Source: CAZIFG01 sp964539135 (lineage in GTDB: Bacteria; Margulisbacteria; Marinamargulisbacteria; GCA-2716485; CAZIFG01). Taken from it: a DNA stretch of 24,586 nucleotides. The position numbers and the translations under genes are program-made. Positions 14,417-22,736 of the stretch are shown here, piece after piece. The stretch lies in the NCBI GenBank assembly GCA_964539135.1, contig CAZIFG010000021.1:1-24586 (forward strand), read 5' to 3'. Numbering within the stretch: position 1 is the first letter of the stretch; the number at the start of each line of letters is the position of its first letter. The notes below the pieces were generated by a model. That model did not search any database. It saw nothing but the letters and a program-made list of their open reading frames with translations, and had not been told where the DNA came from.

Positions 14417-15827
14417 TACCACCGCAGCAGATTTGATTGTCATTGGAGCGGGTCCTGGCGGATACGCCGCCGCATTTTATGCCTCTTCTTTAGGAAAAGA
14501 AGTTCTTTTGATTGAAGAAGCCCAATTGGGAGGCGTCTGTTTAAACAGAGGTTGTATCCCCTCTAAGGCCCTCATTCACGCCACTGAGGTGTTAACAGAA
14601 GCCAAACATGCCAGCATCTGGGGGATGAATTTTGAATCTATTGCCATTGATTTAAATCAACTTCGAAGCTGGAAAAACGGCATCGTTGAAAAACTACAAC
14701 AGGGAATTGCCCAATTGGCCCAAAAAAGAAAAGTAAACGTCATCCAGGGCCGTGCCTATTTTGAAGACAGTAAAACATTGCGTGTAGAAACCGAAAAAGG
14801 CCAACAATTTTATACCTTCAACCACTGCATCATTGCCACAGGCTCTTCTCCCATGCTGCCAGCGGCATTTGATCTTGGAAACAAACGAATCATGACCTCT
14901 ACAGAAGCCTTGGAAACCGAAGATATTCCAGAAAAACTCCTCATTGTAGGCGGCGGATATATTGGTATGGAACTGGGAGGGGTTTATGCCGCACTGGGCA
15001 GCGAAGTTACCGTAGTTGAAGCAGGCCCTCAATTGCTAGCAGGCGCAGATCCAGATCTTGCAAGGCCTGTTATTACTCAAGCAAAAAAGCAGTTTCAATC
15101 CATACAAACCAACACAAAAGTACAAAGTATGGCCACAGCAGGTAAAAAAATAAAGGTCACCATTGAATCCGACAAAGGGGAAATTAAACAAAGTTTATTT
15201 GATAAAGTGCTGGTTTCCATTGGACGACGCCCCAATTCAGACGATATTGGGCTTGAAAACGCAGAAATAGAAATTGACGAGCGTGGCTACATTAAAGTCA
15301 ACGAAGTTCAAGAAACAAACCTTAAAAATGTATATGCCATTGGAGACATTGCAGGCGGCATTTTGCTGGCACACAAGGCCAGTAAAGAAGCTCGCATCGC
15401 TGTAGATGCCATTTGTAATAACCATCCACAAAATGGGAAAGAACTGCTCATCCCCGCTGTTGTGTTTACAAATCCAGAACTCGCATGGGTAGGACTGACA
15501 GAAACCGAAGCCAAAAAACAAGGTCGTGAGATTAAAATTTCAAAATTTCCTTGGGCAGCCTCGGGAAGAGCCTTATCTTTAGACCGAACAGATGGACTTA
15601 CAAAGATCATTATTGATCCCGAAACCCACCGTATTTTAGGCATGGGTATTGTAGGAGTTGGGGCAGGGGAGCTCATTGCAGAAGGCACCTTGGCCATAGA
15701 AATGGGCGCTACTGTGGAAGATATCGCGCACGTGATTCATCCACATCCAACCGTATCTGAAAGTATCTTAGAAGCTGCCGAAGCCTTTTATGGTCATTCA
15801 GCGCATATTTATACTGAAAAAATATAA
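14409..15827 (+). CDS. lpdA: Dihydrolipoamide dehydrogenase, E3
   Basis: 472 residues, normal length. It is an FAD-dependent disulfide oxidoreductase that re-oxidises dihydrolipoamide and reduces NAD. The FAD-binding GAGPGG (13-18) is followed by the redox-active disulfide GGVCLNRGCIPSK (C44 and C49). An NAD-binding GGGYIGME (about 181-188), the second FAD motif NVYAIGDIAGG, and the C-terminal dimer segment HPHPTVSESILEAAE with the catalytic His-Glu pair follow. The ribosome binding site GGAGG lies within aceF, and the ATG overlaps the aceF stop by 8 bases. It is the third gene of the PDH operon and may also serve other 2-oxoacid complexes or the glycine cleavage system, none of which is in this window. 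Confidence 0.98.
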   Translation: MNNTTAADLIVIGAGPGGYAAAFYASSLGKEVLLIEEAQLGGVCLNRGCIPSKALIHATEVLTEAKHASIWGMNFESIAIDLNQLRSWKNGIVEKLQQGIAQLAQKRKVNVIQGRAYFEDSKTLRVETEKGQQFYTFNHCIIATGSSPMLPAAFDLGNKRIMTSTEALETEDIPEKLLIVGGGYIGMELGGVYAALGSEVTVVEAGPQLLAGADPDLARPVITQAKKQFQSIQTNTKVQSMATAGKKIKVTIESDKGEIKQSLFDKVLVSIGRRPNSDDIGLENAEIEIDERGYIKVNEVQETNLKNVYAIGDIAGGILLAHKASKEARIAVDAICNNHPQNGKELLIPAVVFTNPELAWVGLTETEAKKQGREIKISKFPWAASGRALSLDRTDGLTKIIIDPETHRILGMGIVGVGAGELIAEGTLAIEMGATVEDIAHVIHPHPTVSESILEAAEAFYGHSAHIYTEKI

Positions 15828-15855
15828 TAGACACGTCATTTAGAACGCCCACCTA

Positions 15856-17481
15856 TTATTTTTTAGATTCTAAGTACGCGGAAGAAAGTTTATCACGATA
15901 ACGACAGACTAAAGGAGCCGTCACTGTTTCTGTAGCACGTAGATAGGGTTCTACAAAATGGTTGATATCTGGACGAATTTCAGTATTTTTAAATAAAAAA
16001 TAAAGCAATTTTAAAGAAAATTCATACATGGCAAGTTTCATATACTTAAGCGAACCACTCTGTTTAGAAATGATTGCAAATGCAGGAAGAATAAAGGGTC
16101 GAATAAGTTGATGATTGTCAGAATGTTTAGCCAATGCTGAAAGAAGCTGTAATGCAAAATATACCCCCTTATCATCCCCTTTTAATAATGAATTCTCGCC
16201 TGAAAAAAAAGGCACTATAAAATTTCGAATACGAGCATGATCTTCAGAATAATTCAAAAAAGATAAAATAAGATATAAGTTAAAGAATTGTATAGCGAAA
16301 TTATCAGTTCCAACAGTTTCTTTGCAAATTGTTTCAATTAAAGAAAGGCCCTTAGGCCTAGTAAGAGGAGAACGAAGTAAATGCCCCAAAACACTTAATC
16401 TAAGATCCTGCAATCTAACATTTGAAATCTGATTTGTTTCGGAAAAAAGGCGACTCAGATCGTGAAGAAGCGTATCATAACTCTCATTAAGGGCAAGTCT
16501 TTTTTGAAATAGTGCCCGTCTAGATTCAAAAAGATAAATTTTATCCGTAGACAAGCCAGAGCCAAGTTTATCAAGTTGAATCCGATCTCTAAGAAATTTA
16601 TCTAATCTCTCCTTGTATTCTAATGGATGTGTCCTACAAAACAAACGCCCTTTCATAGAGTTAAACCAGAGACCCCGTGCTGCATGGGAAGACCGTTTCA
16701 TAAGATAATCATATTCAAGAGATGCCAATTTTTGATCAAAAGGCTGCAAGTTACTTTCCGCACTATTAATCGCCTTGAGACGATCCCCATACATGAATAA
16801 ATCATCATCCAAACGAGAAAAACGATTTATAAATTGAAGCGTATTATCAGATGGCTTCTGTGTTGGATATCGAGTAACAGGGTCGGAAAAAACGGGTCCA
16901 TCTTTTGAATGAGTAGAAGGTGAGAAGTGCACCCGTTTTGAATCAGGCTTCTTTATGTCACCCTGAGTAACAGGGGCGGGAAGTCCAGCTGTTAACTCAC
17001 TCGGAGATGAAAGTCTCACCCGTTTGGAATCAGGCTTCTTTATGTCCCCCTGAGTAACAAGAGCGGGCCGAACAGATTGTTTACTGGGGACTAAGAACGG
17101 TAAAGAATATAATAGTGCAGCATCATTAATTCTTTTTTTTGTAAGCTTACGGAACTTAGAACCTATTTGACAGGGTTGATGTAACAAAGACAATAGTACA
17201 GCATCGTTAATTGTTTCGTTTGAAAGCCCACTCAAATCTATTGGCTGGGGTTGATGTAACAAAAGCAATAGGGAAGCATCAGGACCGAGGTCGCTCATAT
17301 TATCATCTGTAGGACTATTCGCCCTCATTGGCGGAAACGGAGGCGGGCTTTCAAGCGGGCTTTTGACGGGTGAGTCTAGCGCCGGAAGAGACTCCGAACT
17401 GCGCTGCGACTCCCTATCTAGGGATAAAGCAATTTCATTCATATCAAAAACAAAAGACGGTGAAGATATAATTTTAAACAT
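15856..17481 (-). CDS. Orphan protein B: MFKIISS start, disordered repeats, C-terminal helical repeat domain
   Basis: 541 residues from ATG 17481; a TTG eight codons upstream is open, but the shared MFKIISS start favours the ATG. No Shine-Dalgarno is present. The parts are: the MFKIISS tag; a Ser/Pro-rich linker (about 28-60); three copies of a leucine-rich unit NDAxLLxLLHQP (about 68-127); two copies of PAxVTQGDIKKPDSKRV (139-155 and 168-184); and from about 210 an all-helical region with KNTEIRPDINHFVEPYL-like units at its end. The last about 200 residues align with protein A across A's frameshift, including FQK-L-SYD near the start and the final ESKK/KSKK. Function is unknown. Long helical-repeat domains (HEAT/ARM-like) usually bind proteins. 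It lies convergent to lpdA and divergent from the suf regulator. Confidence 0.75.
   Translation of the reverse strand: MFKIISSPSFVFDMNEIALSLDRESQRSSESLPALDSPVKSPLESPPPFPPMRANSPTDDNMSDLGPDASLLLLLHQPQPIDLSGLSNETINDAVLLSLLHQPCQIGSKFRKLTKKRINDAALLYSLPFLVPSKQSVRPALVTQGDIKKPDSKRVRLSSPSELTAGLPAPVTQGDIKKPDSKRVHFSPSTHSKDGPVFSDPVTRYPTQKPSDNTLQFINRFSRLDDDLFMYGDRLKAINSAESNLQPFDQKLASLEYDYLMKRSSHAARGLWFNSMKGRLFCRTHPLEYKERLDKFLRDRIQLDKLGSGLSTDKIYLFESRRALFQKRLALNESYDTLLHDLSRLFSETNQISNVRLQDLRLSVLGHLLRSPLTRPKGLSLIETICKETVGTDNFAIQFFNLYLILSFLNYSEDHARIRNFIVPFFSGENSLLKGDDKGVYFALQLLSALAKHSDNHQLIRPFILPAFAIISKQSGSLKYMKLAMYEFSLKLLYFLFKNTEIRPDINHFVEPYLRATETVTAPLVCRYRDKLSSAYLESKK
16930..17067 (-). repeat. Two 51-bp direct repeats, 87 bp apart, inside gene B
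   Basis: Bases 16930-16980 and 17017-17067 are nearly identical (a handful of mismatches), both starting CACCCGTTT and ending GCGGG. They encode two copies of PAxVTQGDIKKPDSKRV with a period of 29 codons. The in-frame duplication appears recent, judged by nucleotide similarity. Confidence 0.85.
17101..17280 (-). repeat. Three degenerate leucine-rich repeats inside gene B
   Basis: Residues 68-78, 92-103 and 119-127 of protein B repeat the pattern (N)DAxLLxLLHQP at spacings of 25 and 27 residues. The third copy has SLPF in place of LLHQP. The nucleotide copies (for example GCAGCATCATTAATTC and ACAGCATCGTTAATTG on the plus strand) remain similar. The units are amphipathic and could be short binding helices. 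Confidence 0.7.
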
Positions 17482-17633
17482 AATAAAATAAATAATGAAC
17501 AACAATTAATAAAAAGTAAAGAACTAAATTAAATTTACATATAAAAATTAAAAAAACAATAAAATAAAACAGCGCCGTCAGCGCCGTCAAAGCCAAAATA
17601 AAGTAAAGGCTAGAACAATCCTAATAAATTAAG

Positions 17634-17639
17634 TATAAT
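17634..17639 (+). promoter_or_regulatory. -10 box of the rrf2-suf operon
   Basis: A perfect TATAAT, 35 bases before the ATG at 17675. The candidate -35 (TAGAAC, 17611-17616, 17-base spacer) is poor. Immediately downstream, AGCA-CTTGTAA-TGCT is an imperfect inverted repeat in a position where the encoded Rrf2 regulator could bind and autoregulate. The 193-base gap 17482-17674 otherwise contains a 9-base tandem duplication (AGCGCCGTC, 17571-17588) and AT-rich sequence. Confidence 0.4.
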
Positions 17640-17674
17640 AAGCACTTGTAATGCTAGTTTAAAAAGAGTTGAAT

Positions 17675-18064
17675 ATGAAATTAACAAAAACAACTGATTT
17701 TGCTGTTCGAATATTGGTCTATCTTCATCAAAAAGAAGGCCTGTCCACCATGAACGAAATCGCAGAAAACACCAATATTGCGTATAATAATCTGACAAAG
17801 CTCATTCAAAAATTATCCAAATCTGGCATTATTTACACCAAAAAGGGAAAATTCGGTGGTATTCGACTCTTAAAAAAACCAAAAGACATTTCGCTCAAAA
17901 CCATTATCGATTTAATTGATGGGCCCACCACACTTTCGGAATGTCAAAAAAATCCAGAATTGTGTAAACTAAGTCATGCGTGTAAATTAAAATCTGTTTT
18001 TCATGACTTACAGTCAAAAATAGACACTTTATTTGAATCTGTCACATTAGACCAACTCTGCTAA
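17675..18064 (+). CDS. Rrf2-family regulator with three cysteines, probable Fe-S sensor of the suf operon
   Basis: 129 residues from ATG 17675 (an in-frame TTG two codons upstream is less likely). The N-terminal winged-helix domain has the family start MKLTKTTDFAVRILVYL, then MNEIAENTNIAYNNLTKLIQKLSKSG and the wing KGKFGGIRL. Three cysteines, C90, C97 and C103 (C-x6-C-x5-C), match the cluster-ligand region of IscR and NsrR, which bind an Fe-S cluster. It stands 11 bases before sufB, so a role as cluster-responsive repressor of its own operon is the simplest reading. NsrR-type nitric oxide sensing is an alternative. The spacing differs slightly from the IscR C-x5-C-x5-C pattern. Confidence 0.85.
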   Translation: MKLTKTTDFAVRILVYLHQKEGLSTMNEIAENTNIAYNNLTKLIQKLSKSGIIYTKKGKFGGIRLLKKPKDISLKTIIDLIDGPTTLSECQKNPELCKLSHACKLKSVFHDLQSKIDTLFESVTLDQLC

Positions 18065-18075
18065 AGGAAGAAACT

Positions 18076-19521
18076 ATGTCATCAACTGCAAAATTTGAAG
18101 AAATTGCCAACCAAGACTATAAATTTGGATTCACAACTCAAATTGAAAACGAACTCGCACCAAAAGGACTAACAGAAGAGATCATTCGCTTCATTTCTCA
18201 AAAGAAAAACGAGCCTGAGTTTATGCTCGAATTTAGGTTAAAAGCCTTTTCTCACTTTCAAACTCTAGAAGAACCCACTTGGCCATACCTAGATTATCCC
18301 AAAATAGACCTGCAAGATATTCATTATTACGCAGCCCCAAAAGAAAAAAAACAGCTCAATAGTATCGATGAAATCGATCCAGAGTTACGAAAAACCTTTG
18401 AAAAACTAGGCATTCCCTTAACGGAACAAAAACGACTTTCCAATGTTGCTGTAGATGCGATTTTTGACAGCGTCTCCATTGCCACAACCTATAAAACCAA
18501 ACTCCTCGAAAAAGGCGTTGTGTTTTGCCCCTTATCCGAAGCCGTTGAAAAATACCCCGATCTCATTAAAACCTATTTAGGATCTGTTGTACCCCATACA
18601 GACAATTACTATGCCGCGTTAAATGCCGCCGTATTTACAGAAGGGTCTTTTGTATACGTCCCCAAAAACACGATCTGTCCTATGGAACTGTCAACCTATT
18701 TTAGAATCAATACAGAAGAAACAGGACAATTCGAAAGAACGCTCATCATTTGCGAAGAAAATGCGTATGTCAGTTATCTCGAAGGGTGCACAGCCCCCAT
18801 GTTTGACAGCAATCAACTTCACGCCGCGGTTGTCGAATTGATTGCCCTGGATCAGGGTGAAATTAAATATTCAACCGTACAAAATTGGTACCCCGGCGAT
18901 CCCCAAACAGGGAAGGGAGGCATTTATAATTTTGTCACTAAAAGAGGCAAATGTCTGGGAAAAAGATCTAAAATTTCATGGACTCAAATTGAAACAGGTT
19001 CTGCCATTACATGGAAATATCCCAGCTGTGTGCTCATTGGTGATGATTCTATTGGGGAATTTTACTCTGTGGCTCTAACCAATCATCACCAACAAGCCGA
19101 TACGGGCACCAAAATGATCCACATTGGAAAAAACACCAAAAGCACCATCGTTTCCAAAGGAATTTCAGTCGGAAAATCCAGAAACACCTACAGAGGCTTG
19201 GTTCAAGTAAATAAATCCGCTAAAAACGCAGAAAATTTCACTCAATGCGATTCTATGCTCATAGGAAGTCAATGTTCAGCCAACACATTTCCCTATATTG
19301 ATGTCCGAAATGGCTCGTCTACAGTAGGGCATGAAGCCGCCACTGTGAAAGTCAGTGAAGAGCAACTCTTTTATTTCCAACAAAGAGGCATTACCATGGA
19401 AGATGCCCTCAGTAGCATTGTGAATGGATTTTGCAAAGATGTCTTTGACGTCCTACCCGCAGAATTTGCAGCAGAAGCAACACAACTCATGGCATTAAAA
19501 TTAGAAAACACAGTAGGATAA
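18076..19521 (+). CDS. sufB: Fe-S cluster assembly protein SufB
   Basis: 481 residues, close to E. coli SufB (495). It is the scaffold subunit of the SufBC2D complex on which nascent clusters form. Recognisable features include the N-terminal region DYKFGFTTQIENELAPKGL, PHTDNYYAALNAAVFTEGSFVYVPKN, YLEGCTAP (the cysteine is a conserved candidate sulfur acceptor), SKGISVGKSRNTYRGLV, the C-terminal IDVRNGSSTVGHEAATVKVSEEQLFYFQQRG, and the SufB/SufD-conserved FVxxVxxxLP-like end. AGGAAG lies 7 bases before the ATG. It is the second gene of the suf operon and starts 11 bases after the regulator. Confidence 0.98.
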   Translation: MSSTAKFEEIANQDYKFGFTTQIENELAPKGLTEEIIRFISQKKNEPEFMLEFRLKAFSHFQTLEEPTWPYLDYPKIDLQDIHYYAAPKEKKQLNSIDEIDPELRKTFEKLGIPLTEQKRLSNVAVDAIFDSVSIATTYKTKLLEKGVVFCPLSEAVEKYPDLIKTYLGSVVPHTDNYYAALNAAVFTEGSFVYVPKNTICPMELSTYFRINTEETGQFERTLIICEENAYVSYLEGCTAPMFDSNQLHAAVVELIALDQGEIKYSTVQNWYPGDPQTGKGGIYNFVTKRGKCLGKRSKISWTQIETGSAITWKYPSCVLIGDDSIGEFYSVALTNHHQQADTGTKMIHIGKNTKSTIVSKGISVGKSRNTYRGLVQVNKSAKNAENFTQCDSMLIGSQCSANTFPYIDVRNGSSTVGHEAATVKVSEEQLFYFQQRGITMEDALSSIVNGFCKDVFDVLPAEFAAEATQLMALKLENTVG

Positions 19522-19531
19522 GGAGTATTGT

Positions 19532-20290
19532 ATGAGCCACCTAAAAATAAGCAATTTAACAGCCCGAATCGACACAACCGATATATTAAAAGGATTAGAC
19601 CTAGAATTAAAAGCAGGCGAAATTCATGCGATCATGGGCCCCAATGGTTCCGGTAAAAGCACCTTATCCAAGGTATTAACAGGCCATCCTCAATATGAGC
19701 AAACAGGCGGAAAAATAGAATTAAACGGCCAAGATATCTCCGAAATGGACCCTGACGAACGGGCCTTAAATGGGCTTTTTCTGGCCTTTCAATATCCCGT
19801 TGAAATTCCAGGCGTTAACAATCGTCATTTTTTAAAAATGGCGTACAACGCAAAACGCAAAAAAAACAATCTACCAGAAGTAGAGCCTGCTGAATTTGAA
19901 GCCCTCTTAGCGGAAAAACTCCAAATTTTAGACATGAATAAAAGTTTTTTAGACAGATCTGTAAATCATGGATTTTCAGGAGGAGAAAAAAAGAGAAATG
20001 AAATTTTACAACTCCTCGTATTGGATTCCAGCGTTGTTATTTTAGATGAAACCGACTCTGGCTTAGACATTGATGCACTGAGAGTCGTCGCAAAAGCAGT
20101 TAATTATTTCAAATCCCAAAATAAAACCATTTTGATCATCACCCATTACCAACGGTTATTGGATTATATTCAACCAGACATTGTCCACGTACTCGCAGAA
20201 GGCAAAATCATCAAAAGTGGAGATAAATCGCTCGCGTTGGAATTAGAAGAAAAAGGATATGATTGGATTTTAAGTCCAGTAGGGAAATAA
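19532..20290 (+). CDS. sufC: Fe-S cluster assembly ATPase SufC
   Basis: 252 residues, normal length. It is a soluble ABC-type ATPase. Walker A is GPNGSGKST (36-44), the ABC signature FSGGEKKRNEI (about 149-159), and Walker B with the SufC hallmark ILDETDSGLDIDAL (about 170-183), followed by the switch histidine in ITHYQRLL. ATP hydrolysis drives conformational change in SufB-SufD. The Shine-Dalgarno AAGGAG lies in the 10-base gap after sufB. Confidence 0.98.
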   Translation: MSHLKISNLTARIDTTDILKGLDLELKAGEIHAIMGPNGSGKSTLSKVLTGHPQYEQTGGKIELNGQDISEMDPDERALNGLFLAFQYPVEIPGVNNRHFLKMAYNAKRKKNNLPEVEPAEFEALLAEKLQILDMNKSFLDRSVNHGFSGGEKKRNEILQLLVLDSSVVILDETDSGLDIDALRVVAKAVNYFKSQNKTILIITHYQRLLDYIQPDIVHVLAEGKIIKSGDKSLALELEEKGYDWILSPVGK

Positions 20291-20293
20291 ATC

Positions 20294-21514
20294 ATGCCAA
20301 ATTACGAAACGCTAATTCAAGAAACAGACATTAAAACAAGCCCATCATGGTTAGCACCCATTCGAAAATCTGCACAAGAAAAATTTAAAGCCATAGGCTT
20401 TCCAAGTTCTAAGCATGAAAGTTGGAAATACAATGAATTCAAAACCATCACAGAAAAAGAAAGTCTGTTTTCAGATTTTGAGGCGTCAACAGTTCCAAAC
20501 CCTGAAAACATCACATTGTTAAATGGAAGGCCCATACTCCCTAAAAAATTACCCGAAGGTGTCAAAATAAGCCTCCTATCCAAAAAAGAAAGTCCCATTT
20601 CAGAAGGCCTTTCAACGAATCCCTTTTCTTACCTCAATACACAGCACTTTAGTGACGGTATTCATATTAAAATCCCGAAAAACGAACTCATTGACGATCC
20701 TATCATGATTGATATTGTCTCACAGGCAAACACACCTCAAGCACTATCCCATCCGCGTATTTTTATAGAAAGTGACTCTGGCAGTGCCGCTATGATTGGC
20801 ATTCAATTTATAAGCATGGGAACAGGTACTCTCTTTTCCAATACCTTTATAGACATACGATTGGAAAAAGAGGCTGATTTAAGAATCACCCAAAGCCAAT
20901 ACTCCGATCCAGGCAGCCGAATGGTGTCGAGCTATATTCAACAAAAAGAAAACAGCACCTTTGAATCCATTGTCTTTGTAAAAGGTGGTACACTGATTCG
21001 TCACGACACCCACGTAGCCCTCTTAGAAGAGGGCGCTCATTGCGATCTTAAAGGGATAGGATTATTAACTGAAAAAACAGAATACTACAATCATCTCGTA
21101 ATCCAACATAAAGTCAAAAACACAACGGCAAACCAACACTATAAAAATATTCTGACCGATCAGGCAAAAGCTGAATTTTGCGGATTGGTTCATGTCGAAG
21201 CCGGGTCTCATGAAGTGAAATCAGAACAACTCAATCAGAACTTGGTCTTATCAGACAGTGCAAGAGCACTCTCAAGACCGCAACTCATCATTGATGCAGA
21301 CGATGTCGAATGTTCTCATGGCTGTACAGTCGGGCAACTCAATCCTGAAGAAGTTTTTTACATTCAAAGTCGTGGTCTATCAGAAAAAGAAGCCAAAACA
21401 CTCTTAACCTATGGATTTGTAGAAGAAATTTTAGAAACCATTCCCATAGAGCCTATAAGAGAGTCATTAGAAGCCATACTCAACACTGAGATCCAAAACT
21501 ATGTCCACCACTAA
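20294..21514 (+). CDS. sufD: Fe-S cluster assembly protein SufD
   Basis: 406 residues (E. coli SufD 423). It is a beta-helix paralogue of SufB and a partner in SufBC2D, needed for iron acquisition. The N-terminus has the helical region with HESWKYNEFKTI. The conserved C-terminal block is SRPQLIIDADDVECSHGCTVG, with the candidate Fe-S site histidine in CSHG and the cysteine in DDVECSHG, then NPEEVFYIQSRGLSEKEAKTLL. It starts 3 bases after sufC and overlaps sufS by 14 bases. Confidence 0.97.
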   Translation: MPNYETLIQETDIKTSPSWLAPIRKSAQEKFKAIGFPSSKHESWKYNEFKTITEKESLFSDFEASTVPNPENITLLNGRPILPKKLPEGVKISLLSKKESPISEGLSTNPFSYLNTQHFSDGIHIKIPKNELIDDPIMIDIVSQANTPQALSHPRIFIESDSGSAAMIGIQFISMGTGTLFSNTFIDIRLEKEADLRITQSQYSDPGSRMVSSYIQQKENSTFESIVFVKGGTLIRHDTHVALLEEGAHCDLKGIGLLTEKTEYYNHLVIQHKVKNTTANQHYKNILTDQAKAEFCGLVHVEAGSHEVKSEQLNQNLVLSDSARALSRPQLIIDADDVECSHGCTVGQLNPEEVFYIQSRGLSEKEAKTLLTYGFVEEILETIPIEPIRESLEAILNTEIQNYVHH

Positions 21515-22724
21515 TCCCTATAAACATCACTTCAAAGTTTTAGAAGCGCCTCATAATGGTGTCAATTATGCCTATTTGGATAATGGCGCCACAACACATA
21601 AACCTCAATCTGTCATTGATAGAATGACGCAATTTTATACCTTCGAAAACGCCACCGTTCACAGAGGCATTTATGAGCAAAGCCAAAAAGCAACGCTATG
21701 GTGCGATGAGGTGAGAACCACAGCACAAGCATTCATCAATGCACCCAAAAGTGACGAAATTATTTTTGTAAAAGGCACCACCGAAGCCCTTAATTTAATC
21801 AGCACATGTTACGGATTAACCCACTTAAAAGAAGGGGATGAAATCCTTATTTCCGAAATGGAACATCACGCCAACATTGTGCCCTGGCAGGAAGTTTGCA
21901 AAAAAACAGGATCCCAATTAGTAGTCTGTCCCATTTTAGAAACAGGGGCTTTAAATCTAGACGCCTTACAAGACATGCTTAAAAAAGGACGCGTTAAAAT
22001 CGTCTCCATCATGCACGTGTCGAATGTATTAGGTACGATAAATCCCATTAAAATCATCACAAAATGGGCACATGAAGCGGGCGCAATCATGGTTGTCGAT
22101 GGGGCACAAGCCATTGCCCATATGTCTGTAGACGTCCAAGATTTGGACTGCGATTTCTATTGCTTTTCAGGTCATAAAATGTACGGTCCTACAGGAATTG
22201 GTATTTTATATGGAAAGTCAGCCCTCCTAAACAAAATGGATGTCTATCAAACGGGTGGGGATATGATTGATATCGTCACATTTGAAAAAACAACTTTCGC
22301 ACCTATCCCGGCAAAATTTGAAGCCGGTACACCCGCCATCGCAGAAATCATTGGATTGGGAGCCGCTTTTTCATTCATCACTCAAATCGGATTTGATGCC
22401 ATTCATCACATCGAATCTGAACTGTCTATTTATCTACATGAAGAATTAAAAAAGATAGAGGGGCTAAAAATTTACGGCACAACAGAATCCAAAGCAGCCC
22501 TTGCCAGTTTTAATATCCAAAATCTCCATCCCTTAGATGCAGGCAGTATTTTGGACAAGCACGGCGTTGCCATTCGGGTGGGTCACCATTGCGCACAGCC
22601 TTTACACAAAAAATTAGGCGTTTCTGCCAGTATGAGGGCTAGTCTATCCCTCTACAACACAAAAAACGATTGTGATCAGCTCATCAAAGGGTTGAAAAAA
22701 GTAAAAGACATTTTAAATATATAA
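21501..22724 (+). CDS. sufS: Cysteine desulfurase SufS
   Basis: 407 residues. It is a PLP-dependent group II cysteine desulfurase that takes sulfur from cysteine. The PLP lysine is in FSGHKMYGPTG (K226), and the active-site cysteine is in RVGHHCAQPLHKK (C364). Both numbers coincide with those of E. coli SufS. HRGIYEQSQKAT and EMEHHANIVPWQ are further SufS signatures. The start lies 14 bases inside sufD, so translation is coupled. No sufE or sufU, the usual sulfur acceptor partners of SufS, is in this operon. Confidence 0.98.
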   Translation: MSTTNPYKHHFKVLEAPHNGVNYAYLDNGATTHKPQSVIDRMTQFYTFENATVHRGIYEQSQKATLWCDEVRTTAQAFINAPKSDEIIFVKGTTEALNLISTCYGLTHLKEGDEILISEMEHHANIVPWQEVCKKTGSQLVVCPILETGALNLDALQDMLKKGRVKIVSIMHVSNVLGTINPIKIITKWAHEAGAIMVVDGAQAIAHMSVDVQDLDCDFYCFSGHKMYGPTGIGILYGKSALLNKMDVYQTGGDMIDIVTFEKTTFAPIPAKFEAGTPAIAEIIGLGAAFSFITQIGFDAIHHIESELSIYLHEELKKIEGLKIYGTTESKAALASFNIQNLHPLDAGSILDKHGVAIRVGHHCAQPLHKKLGVSASMRASLSLYNTKNDCDQLIKGLKKVKDILNI

Positions 22725-22736
22725 AAGGAGACACTC

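Noticed and set aside
17571..17588. Tandem AGCGCCGTC AGCGCCGTC upstream of the suf regulator
   Set aside because: Two copies of 9 bases only; outside the promoter core and without further copies, so not called an iteron or operator.
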